From: Mytilus galloprovincialis
Taxonomy: Eukaryota; Mollusca; Bivalvia; Mytilida; Mytilidae
DNA: 64,000 bases
Reading direction: 5' to 3'
NCBI RefSeq assembly: GCF_965363235.1
Contig: NC_134841.1
Coordinates: forward strand, 34,377,440-34,441,439
Numbering within the stretch: the stretch's first letter is position 1; the number at the start of each line of letters is the position of its first letter. Position numbers and translations under genes: made by a program. The notes below the pieces were generated by a model, which had not been told where the DNA came from, did no database searches, and saw only the letters and a program-made list of their open reading frames with translations. This document shows positions 45,251 through 56,400 of this stretch, one piece after another.

Positions 45251-45479
45251 CTTATACATATAGTTTTTTTTTTATTGAATTTAAAATCATTACAAAATCT
45301 GTAATGTACTAGATACTCGCATTTTTCATAAGTTTGTCAAAGACATTTATGTATATCTATAATTTCTTTAATTTGTTTTGAAATGTTTAAAATTAATATA
45401 TACCAATATAAAGAATTATTTTGTTATCTTATAAATATATTTTTGTTATCTGAATGCATTTAGACCGATTGTATACGTC

Positions 45480-45830
45480 AAATTAAGCAAGGTCAAATTT
45501 GCCTTCATCATCACTAACTCTCTGAGAGCGTTGACCAAAGTATATTTTGTTTAAAGCGCGGAAGCGCTTCATTCTAATAATGTGCGCACGGTCAACGCTT
45601 TTATAACCCTATGAATTTAAACAATTAAGCATTCGATACGTGTAATTACTTATACTTTTTTAGCTATGATCATGAAAACACGAATTTTATATTATTTTTG
45701 TTTAATTCAACTGTGCACTTTATTGTGGGATCACGTGTTATCATGAATGGTAAGTTTTATTGAGTAATGCAATTGCTTAAGGAATAACACGTGATGTGCA
45801 GTTAGCCAATCAGAATAAAGTATTATAATG
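45480..45830. repeat. Two hairpin-like MITE candidates
   Basis: gagcgttgacc (45527) faces ggtcaacgctttt (45590), and tcacgtgttat (45731) faces ataacacgtga (45784). Both are short facing repeats in AT-rich DNA without open frames. Confidence 0.4.
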
Positions 45831-47924
45831 AAACATACATCTAATGTAATTATTATACCTTAATATACCATTAAGGTAAATAGTGGAAATATTCTGAAAC
45901 AAGTGACTATGTCACAGAAAAAGCATCTGCCAAGTATTCATGAAATTGCTCTCTATTAAAGCCATATCCTGGAAATTATAAAAAAAACCCACCTTTTTCC
46001 TACTTTAAATTTGAGGTACAATATGCCGGTGAAAAACATTAATTGTGCTGTCAAGAATACACTGTTTTGAGTTTTGGTATGCATAAAAAAAGACCCAACA
46101 GCATTTGCCTTCTACTGGTAAAGGCATTTGTTTCTAAGATCGATATGGTGTATACCATTATGCCAGAACTAGAATGAAGCAGAAAGCTGATGTAACTTAT
46201 CTGCTTTACTCGATCCCTTAAGACAAATACATGAAAGAAGTGTAATAACGCCTAACACAAACACACATACGAACAAATACAAAACAGTACACCATAGCCA
46301 CCACTTTATTCCAGAAGCTTCTAACTGATGCCGAATGCTAGAATGTAAAATTGTAATTGAGACCTACCCAAAACAATTAGAACTTTTCTGAAAAAGACTA
46401 TAAATGAAAACAGAACTATATCATCTTCCCATAATGATTGAATGTTAGGAAAATTGACCAGAGTTATCTTACTTTAATCACAGAGAGGGGAAAGCAAACA
46501 ATTTTTAATTTAAGCCTAATTAACATTAAAACAATTTTCCAGTAACAAATAAAGTTACCTTATTGAAATATAAGGTCTTTGTTAGCTAAATCTATTAATT
46601 TTATTAGATATTATGAATTTGTATGAAAATAGAGAAACATGCTATTTAAAATTAAAGCTTACATAGACAAATTTTAAACTAACTTCATTTCAACAAGTTT
46701 AAATTACATGTTCTAAAATAGAGCTAAGAATTGTTTGTATTGTAGTAAATTTAAGTCTTTGAAGTTTTATTCAAATACGTTATTGAACATTACTAAGAGC
46801 CAATAAATACAATAATTTTGTATTTTATAAATTCGTGCCTTCAATAAATAAAAGTCGTCATAGAACAGTCTCATTTTCATACCGGTATCCGAAATGACTC
46901 GTTTCATTGCTATTAAAACAAATATGTCATAATAACATGACAGAGAGTTTTGTTTCGGAATATTCTAGATTATATAAATATAAAAAAAAAGCAAATTTTA
47001 GACAATGTACCCTCCTAAGCCTGGAAGTGGCTAGTCACATATAGTTACCGGCGTTTTTCTCACAATGACGTTCTACCTCCATAAGCCTGGATATGTCGTG
47101 GCTGGTCACATATGTTCAAAAATGTACCTTGTCATATATCAAGTAACAAAAACAGACCTCTGGTACATTAGTATTGAGATAAATTGTCTTTGGTAGGGGC
47201 TTGCAATGCATTGCTTTTTTCAATGAATTCTTAAACACTTTCCTCTATTTGCCCCTTTTATATATCTTACATTGTGAAGAAATTTCAACAAACAATATTT
47301 ATAGCATCTATAACTAGCATCAGTAAAAATACTACATTGGAATACACAGAGATTAATTGGTTTGACAAATAGCTGATACATTTACGATCATAATTTCAGA
47401 TACTTATGATTTAATCAAGCAAGTGATATCATCAACCTAGTGATAAATTTAATCTGAATTTATCACCCTTTTCATACATCATGGAGATTGAAATAGTGAC
47501 CTATTCCAGCGGCTCATCCCTACCACTCATTACATAGGAAGTGCCCCTCCTTTTCTCGAGTATATTATAATCAAACTCCAAGTCAACATCCGGATATAGT
47601 GATACTTCGAACTGTTAGCACTTTTGTCAGCTCAAACCTAACAAAATTTCTCTACATGTCTAACACAAAAAAGACACAGCCTTGAGTTAAGACATTTGAA
47701 GCATTGAAATGATGCAACACAACTAATTTAAACCAGAAATCGCTGTTTGATTTGTGCTGTTTATGCATAACTCTATAGAGCGGTAAAAGTGACGCCATCC
47801 AAATTCACACTTGATTATTGATTGGTGGAAATAAACATTGCGTTTAAGTTTCATAACATTTGGATGAGGCAAACTTAATTTCAGTTAGAGAATGGTAACT
47901 AATTCTAGGGCACGCGTACGTGTA

Positions 47925-48215
47925 ACAGCCAGTTACTTTGTTCCGGCGGAACTTTTCAACTAGTTATTTCGTTCCGATGGAACTTTCCAACTAGTTGTTT
48001 TATTCCGAGTGCAGTTGAAAAGTTCCGGAAAAAAGTAGCTAGTTGAAAATTCCCGGAACAATGTAGCTAATTGAAAAATTCTGGCCGGAACAAAACAACT
48101 AGTTACATCGTTCCGGAACAAATCAGATAGTCAATTTATTCCAGCATATCATAATAACTATTTATTACACTTGGTATAAAACCAACTAGTTGGAAAGTTC
48201 CACCGTAACAAACAA
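47925..48215. repeat. Minisatellite of alternating palindromes
   Basis: Units of about 31 bp combine two palindromic words, gttccg..ggaac and aactagtt. Because both are palindromic, the array reads alike on both strands. Confidence 0.6.
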
Positions 48216-48374
48216 CTAGTTGGACAATATGTACATCATAGTTGTGTATATCAAATGAAAATTAAAATGTGTTACTGAAAAGTGAACGTGTGCCGACCAT
48301 GCTTTAATAATAACTCATTGTATTTAAAAAGATATTGAATAAATACAATGGAAATATGTTAGTTCTTTTATAGA

Positions 48375-48865
48375 CTTGTTTGACAAAGAGGAACTTTGTG
48401 ACTAGTTTATAAGTTCCGTTTGAACATTTTAAGCTAGTTTGCTATTTCCAATTTGGGCTAATTCGCCGATGACGGAGGAACTTTGTAGCTATTTGATAGG
48501 TCCCGTTAGGCATTTGTGGCTAGGGTCTTTTAGTCTCTGCGCTCCGTTTTTTTAAAAATTCATTGTTGATATGTTCTTCCATTTTTTTAGCCAACTCTCT
48601 GAATGTAGCTGTCTGACTCTTTAATAAGTTCTGTTGGTAATTTTGACTAGTTTGTTAGTTCCTTTATAAACTTATTTGACAAAGAGGAACTTTGTGACTA
48701 GTTGATAAGTTCCGTTTGACTTTTGTGGCTAGTATCTTTTTTCCCCTTTGAAAACTTTCAAAGATAATATGTTACGCTTTTACTTTTTATCAAATCTCCA
48801 AATGGAACTTTGTGACTGGTTGATAAGTTCCGTTGGAACTTTTGGGCTAGTTTGTTAGTTCTAAA
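48375..48865 (+). repeat. Related diffuse array
   Basis: 'ggaactttgtgactagttga' followed by 'taagttccgtt' recurs near 48389, 48687 and 48802, with degenerate copies between. It shares both words with 47925-48215. Confidence 0.6.
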
Positions 48866-49836
48866 ATTTAAAATTAATGATATTTTTTGTTATCAATTGA
48901 CTATGATATAATAAAATAAAATTGTCAATCAACATTTTCACTTTGATTTTATCTTGCATGTTAATTTAATGAATGTACTATTTAAAATAGTGTGTTTCTT
49001 CCAATTAAAATTAGATCTAGCCACCATCGCCTGTCCAGAGAACCCATAAAACTGTCATTACTATATCCTCTGAAACCAAATAGCTTTAATAAATGAGAAA
49101 TGTTTTTTTAGCAATTTGATAAAATAAACAGATATTAAATCAGTAAAAACCACACATTATATGTTCTGCATATTATGAAAACAAGACAGATAGAAGTATA
49201 CAATGAAAAAAACATTTTCAACACATTTGATTGTAAAATGAAGACTTTATCTAGTGTCCTGAACATTTAATGTTGCATTCAAAGCGATTCTAGTAAAAGC
49301 AAATGCTCATCTGACAAACCTTGCTTTATTTCATTATGGATTCAAACATCTTTGAATTCAAACTGAGGATCCTTTTTTCTTGCACGGTCAACATTTAAAT
49401 GAAAATATGTGTTTTGCGAAGAAAGATTGTTTCAAGATTTTAGATCTTGGACTTAAATACATTCTGTGATCATATCTTTTTAACACAAGATCATTTGAAA
49501 CATTTCATTGTTAATCTGAAAATGATTGTCAACAGCCGAATCATTTTCTTATTATTCCAGCTATGAAAGTAAGATGGAATGGTTGTTTAGTTAAATCATG
49601 TTTTTGAACTTCAGTGTCTTGTCTTTAAAATAATTTCATCAGAATGTTGTTAACTAAGGTAAAATTGCTGAAACTTACCCCTAAATTATAGAAATCTATC
49701 ATGTGACATTAATCTTATTTTTTTTTTGTATGCTGTTGAAACATTTATTCTATGATATTTATAGGTAAAATATCTTATAATTTGATTTAATTTCCTAAAT
49801 CCATGTTTTTACTCCGTGACTTGTCAAAAACTCCAG

Positions 49837-49935
49837 CACTCCCAACACTCCAGGCAGCACTCCAACACTCCAGCACTCCACTCCAGCACTCCACTCCAGC
49901 ACTCCGCTCCACCACTCCATTCCACTCCACCTTTT
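49837..49935. repeat. CACTCCAG-type microsatellite
   Basis: About 100 bp of cactccag/cactccact repeats, strongly C-rich on the plus strand in an AT-rich setting. Confidence 0.85.
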
Positions 49936-49999
49936 AGTACATGCCTGTTATACTCTTTCCCGCTTTTCACTAAAGGTGCAGCGTAATCAAGAGCGTAAT

Positions 50000-51200
50000 G
50001 ATTGTCATTAATACTAAACAGATGAGGCTGTTACGAAAACAAAAATATAAGAAGTCATTCAACCTTAGGTCACCAAAATACAAGGAAAGTTACGTCAGAG
50101 TACTTTATCTGTACATGTGTATATGAATCAGGAAAAAGTTTGTGATCGAGTCTTGTTCTTGTCTAACTTGGAAATTAATTAAACATATTGTGTTTTCGTT
50201 TACAAAAGGTAAAGAATATGTTTATATATATAACATGTATAATTTTTATACACAAGTAAAGCGTAAATAAAATATGTAAACAAGATTTAAATAGCAACAT
50301 ACAACGTCATTAAGTAATCAGATGCTAAATGTATATAACAACGAGTTGACAGTCAGGTTACAGAATTATCTTTTATAAACAAATTTTTCAGGTTTTGATT
50401 TGGTCACAAATATTTTCATTTTTTACAGATTTTTTTTTCAGCTTTTACATATAATCATAGAAATAAAGAATGTACTGATCATCTTAACAATACTAGATTC
50501 GGTCGAATCGTGATGTTTGAAAACACGCAGAAAGACAAGCAAATTCAAAACTCAATAAAAAAAAAAAGTGTGCTCATATCTACTTTAAGAACTCTTTTCA
50601 CTTCGAGGGGGATTTCAGGGAGGGGCATCACCTCCACCTTATTAAGATACTTCATATACTGTTGCATCATCTACATTTTTTTTACCTATTCAACTCCAAA
50701 CTTTTTCTAGGTAGGGGAAACGACAACCCCCCTCCTTTTCAAATCCTGGATCTGCATCTCTTACTTTACGTTACGGCTTTAATTATCTATTTGGTGACAT
50801 ATTAAAACTTTCAAAAATATCTAATTTGTTTACTGGCAAAACACTAACTTCCAAATGAAGCAGATTCATGGCTAAAGAATCATACGTGGCTAACCATATA
50901 CGAACTAGTCGCATCGATTTGGTGTAACAATAAATTCTGATGTATAATGAGAATAATAGCACTGCCAAAACTTTTATTAAAAAACGCAACAATCAGTGTA
51001 GAGGTCCTTTTTGTTCCTTTTGATGGCATGTTTATAGAGGGTATTTTTTCTACTGCAGTCTAACATACTCGCCTTTACCAAAGACAAATGAAATACTTGT
51101 AGAACACAATGGGCCGTTAATAATTTGCTTTCAAATTTGCATGTACATGAAATATTTCCCACTGGACGTAAAACAACTTGAACAACAATAAATCATCAAG
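50000..51200. other. Spacer with no recognised gene
   Basis: Short frames only. A weak GC-rich pair near 50607-50760 (gggatttcagggagggg ... tcaaatcctggatctgc) resembles a decayed hAT-like MITE. Confidence 0.35.
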
Positions 51201-51214
51201 CACATTATTTACGA

Positions 51215-51790
51215 ATTAGGATAAGAAAATCAATGTATACTCTAAGTCTTTCATAATAAGGCTGCTTGATATACACATTTTTTTTGGTACCTTTAAATCG
51301 GAAAAGAAAATCATAAAAACTTCTATGTACAATTTGTATTTTTTCTTATCCGAATTCGGATAACGATCAAGACGACTTTATATTGAATATAGATATACTA
51401 GTACTAGTCACATTGCATACTTAACTCTGTGGTAGTTCATGTGTTCTTCTTATCCTAATCTGGATAAGGATCGTCCCATTGCATACTTAACTCTGTGCGG
51501 TAGGTCATGTATTCTTCTTATGCGAATTTGGATAAGAACAGTAATTATTCCTTGGTAATGTGTATTATGTATTCTATCCAAATTCGGATAACATAATTTA
51601 GTTTCTCTCCTTATGTTACACGATGATAACTCAATTATTTATTCTTCTTGTCCAAACCAAGATGATTAAATAACTATTGTAATTCTAAAAAAAAGAAATA
51701 TGTCTAAATACATTATTGCATTCAGTTCATTTTAATAAATGCTGCCTTCCAACATTCTTATTTCAGAAATCTCGCTTATCCGAAACACCC
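51215..51790. repeat. Cluster of ttatccgaattcggataa palindromes
   Basis: Variants of this 18-bp palindrome occur near 51347, 51453, 51517 and 51575, with half sites near 51215 and 51777. Part of the cluster is a 65-bp tandem (cattgcatacttaactctg at 51411 and 51476). Confidence 0.65.
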
Positions 51791-53102
51791 ATTGACTTGA
51801 GCATATGGAAATGCTCAAAAGCAATTGGTATTTTGTAGAACATTTTCACAGGTTACTTATATATCAGATTATACATTTTATGTGTCTACACGTTTCGCAT
51901 TTATCTATCCACATGATTATAATGTGAACTTTCAGCAATGATAAGAAAAAAATGTATGATTGCATGTAAGCGTCTTGCAGAGGTGATATAAAGGCTGAAT
52001 TCACACACGATATAATAGTGTATTGAGAAAAGCAAACGTACTTTATAGGGATGAATGGACTGACACGTTTCAAATGTTTTCGTTAACTTTTGTTGTGCTT
52101 CAAAAATACATTTAGTTTCTTTCAATCTTTTTCTCTTTTTCCTTTCTTACGACCATCCAACATTTGTGTGAGATTGTTTATTATTATCGGGACGAACATG
52201 TGTTTTGATGAAATAAATAAAAACACATTTTTTTACAATAACATGCAGGATCTAATAAAAAAGTATTGTTCATTTCTAAGAAATTATCAAAAAATGTAAA
52301 CCGGCTTAAAATTTTACACGTCAGTCCCGTGTTTTATCTACAACAGACTCATCATTTATGATAAATGACGCTCAAATAAAAAAGTAAAATCGCCTTGTAA
52401 AGTACGAAGATAAAGAGCATCAAAGAACCCAAAAATTGGACAGGTTTTCCTAACTACAGCTACGGTTAGAATAAGTTATCCGCACTTGCACCTTAACTTT
52501 GTTTATATGTTACGAGCAAAATCTTGAAACACTGGCAAATAGCAAAATGTATTTTTTTTTTAAATCTAGTGAATCCCATCTTTACCGGATACTTGAATTT
52601 TCTAAATATTATTGACTCGTATGAATTTTTTCATCCTATTTTTTCCAAGAAAATACGAATAGAACAGTTCTGAAAGTTGTCATCGGGCTTCATAGCATTA
52701 TACAATACCATGTGATGTAGGTTCAGATTCATTACTGATTTACTTCCCGTTAATCAAATACTTAAATATTATTCCAACTCATACAATCCATTTATGAAAT
52801 TTTTGACACGCTTTTCATAAAAACTACAAACATTAGCTTCCTGATTTTTTTTATCTAGTTCTACGTGAACATCCTTTTCCGAGTAATGGGTTTTTAAATT
52901 TATATCTCTTCAATTTTCTGATAACTAAAACTAAATGTGGGTGTATCATTTAAGTTAGCAAAATCTCACAGTTCTACTATTTTTATATAATTCATTTTTA
53001 CATACACAGAAATATTCCACATCTATTTTCCTTTTGTATTGTGAATTTATTTAGAATTCATTGCCATATACTTACAATTGATTTGCAGACTCTCAGTCAA
53101 AA

Positions 53103-53430
53103 ATGTTGGACGGAGCACCAAGCCAAAGTCAAAACAAAAGTAGCATTGAAGACCAACTTAATGAATTAGACGCTGATAAATCCAAATCACTGTTTAAACC
53201 AAACCAAGAAAATAAGCCATTAATTCCAAACAATTTTATCAGTGATTTTGCGTTGAAGTTTTATGGTATGAATGTTTTGAAATTTGAGGAATTAAATAGT
53301 TTTGATGACAGGAACTATCACATCACCGTAGACTCTGTTATAAAAAATGCCTATATTAAAGATTTCAACAAAACAGGCTATGTTCTGAAGGTTCTGAACT
53401 TGGAAGATTCCAAGATACCAGGTTTGATAG
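53103..53430 (+). CDS. HYKK: HYKK copy B exon 1
   Basis: 328 nt, same length as copy A, with replacements clustered in the polar N-terminus (SLFKPNQENKPL against TLLKPNQQNRPL). Confidence 0.88.
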
Positions 53431-56400
53431 GTAATAAAAATATTAACATTTACATTTAAGGTGTGTACATTAATATTTTATCATCTTGCTGGTCTACACT
53501 GTACAATATATAACATTTAAGTACTAGAAAAAGAAGAAGATCAATAGATTAAAAAGATATAATGTATGACTAATTGCAGATATTCAGTATTTTTTTGCCA
53601 AATGAGGCAAAAGGTACCAACAAGATATTCGAACTAATAAGAACAACTTACAATGCCATGGTAAAAAAAAGAAAAAAACAACAAAAAGACAAATAACAAT
53701 TTACACTACACAGCAAAGAAAACTGAAAACTGTGCAACACGAACTACACCAAAATTGAAGATGATCACAGGTGCTCCTGAAGTGTATACAGATCCTGTTC
53801 CACATGTGGCACCCATCGTGTTGCTAGTATTAAGTAAAAAACTCGTTTAAGTCTTATTAAGTGAGGAAAAGAGGAGGGGGTTGTGGTTACGACAATTGTG
53901 ACTTACCCGTCGTCACAATTGAAACAAAAATTCTACAACGGAAAAAAAATCGTAATGGTGTCTTTAAGGAAAGGATGACTTCAATTATACCACTTGCATT
54001 CAAACCATTTGTTTGAATAGCTCACTTTTAAGAAACAACCATCTGTCAAGAAGTCATTAAAGGAAATGCAAGGTCTGGCATAAAGTTTCAACTGTGAGCT
54101 AAATATTCCATACGAGATGCTGCTTGAATGTTGTTACATAAAAAGGGAAAGTTCACAATTTGGAAGCTGACATAGTCTTAATTTTGTACCAACCACCTTC
54201 AAACATCAATTCCTGGATGTAAGTCAAGATATGATGCAAGTCAATTATTTTAATTGGACTGTACATTTTTAAATGGTAATTGATAAATCTTTTACTTTTC
54301 AGTACACATATTAAAAAGATTTGGTATGATTGCTAATGAGACAACTCTCCACAAGAGACTAACACGACACAGACACTAACTGGCCTTCAACGATGAGCAA
54401 AACCCATACCGCATAGTCAGCTATAAAGACACCGAAATGACAAATGAAAAACGATTCATGTCTGTATATTTAAATAAATATGAGCGTTTTGTACACTCGT
54501 TAATGTATCTTTTCGGGAATTATCATTCCTAAATAAGAGGATTTCATATTAATTTTGTAATCGTTTCTTAGTTTATCAAATTATTTATTCCCATATATCT
54601 GTATGATCATTATAGTTATTCGTATTTTGTTTTCCTACCACAATCTCAGTGTTGATAATAGCCTCGATCATTGTAGATGAACAAGACGTCCTTAACAACA
54701 ACAAAAAAAAAAAAAAAACAGAGAAAATAGAACAACACAATTCACCGACAGTGCAAGACCTTCATGGGAAATAAAGGTCATAAACCCCCCACCCCCACCC
54801 CACCCCCACGTCATTATATTTTGCATGGGACAAATAAACACGATATAAAAGTTGAACAATACGAAATATGATGTATAATAATTCTCATTATTACAGAAGC
54901 ACAGCATGCAGTCTTAAAACATCTGCGGATGAAGAAATTCCCTGGGCAGGAATTTGTACAGAATGTTGAAGGAAAAATGTGGTCACTACAAGGAGTAACT
55001 AAGGATTCTAAAGGTAACCTTAGATATAATCTTATAAAAGACAGTAAGTAATAAAAAATTGTAACACAATGTTTTATTTTATTTAAAAGGAGCAATAACT
55101 GTCTTGTTCATTGATTTGACTAAAATTCTCATATTTGATTTAAAGCATACTAAAACATAAAACTTATCTATAAAGAACCTAAAACAATTAATTTTCAAAT
55201 TTCATGAACATGTATCACCATTTCGTGTGTATTTACTTAGGTCGAGATGTCATCTTATTAATTATCGAGGAGACCTCCGAAGACTACCGACGGTCATATA
55301 TCCCGACATAAACATACATAAAAATGTAAATAAAAAGCGAACTCGTGCAATTTAATTTTTCTATGTCTGTTTGATATTATATTGTTTACAAAAATATTTG
55401 AAAATATGTTTATAATCGTTTTTACCTTATAAGATTGAGTTTGTGTAAATCGAACCAGTCAATCAAATGGTTTACTCTTGTTTTACTTCAAATGTTGACA
55501 GTATTTGTATTTTTATCCATCCACTGAGTTAAGCCTTTATCAACTGATTTTTATAGTTCGTTCTGATGTTGTAATGTTATACCACTGTCCCAGGTTAGGG
55601 GAGGGTCTGTTTCCCGCTAACACATTCTGAACGTGTGTGTCTGTCCCAAGTCAGGAGCCTGCAATTCAGTGGTTGTCGTTTGTTTATGTGTTATGTACTT
55701 GTTTTTCGTTAATTTATTTGTACATAAATTAGGCCGTTTGTTTTCTCGTCTGAATTATTTGACATTGTCATTTCGGGGCCTTTTACAGTTGACTATATGA
55801 TATGGGCTTTGCTTATTGTTGAAGGCCGAACGTTGATACATATGAAATATGTGATATCTACACACCCTTTTTTGCAATGTTAAACATGTTTGTGAGCGCT
55901 CAAACGTCCCCTTAAAGAACAAAGAACTACTACAAGACCCGTTTATTATTTTTATTCAAACATCCGTTTTCTTGTATTAGTATCGCGTTAAAATGTATAG
56001 AACACTAAATAATATTGGTGCATCCGATGCGCTTTTCCGGATCTACCTTCATCCGAAAAGCAAAACCCCATGTTTTCAAAACCAAATATATACATTATGA
56101 ATTGACTTACAAAAAGGATCAACAAATATTTCTATTTCTCACAACCACATTGTTTTATAGAAGTTGACGGCCCATACATTTTCTATATGTTGAAGTACAT
56201 GGAAGGAGATATAGCTATTTCTAAGCCCTATGTTCCAGCAACATTATTCAACATAGGGAAGTTTGTTGGTAGATTACAAGTTGCTCTAGAGGTATGAATG
56301 ATACTAAATATAACTACATGTACGATACTAAATATAACTACATGTCCGATACTAAATATAACTACAAATACGATACTAAATATAACTACATAGATAAAGG

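Larger units (their letters stand above)
43982..47114. mobile_element. Candidate 3.1-kb element bounded by about 55-bp inverted repeats
   Basis: Left arm 43982-44038 (ttatggaggtagaacgtcat) and right arm 47061-47114 (atgacgttctacctccataa) are inverted. A further partial copy of the right arm lies at 47009-47045. The interior holds local duplications and one unrecognised frame. Confidence 0.45.

Noticed and set aside
47440..47475. gtgataaatt hairpin
   Set aside because: Short arms and no flanking duplication; expected by chance in AT-rich DNA.
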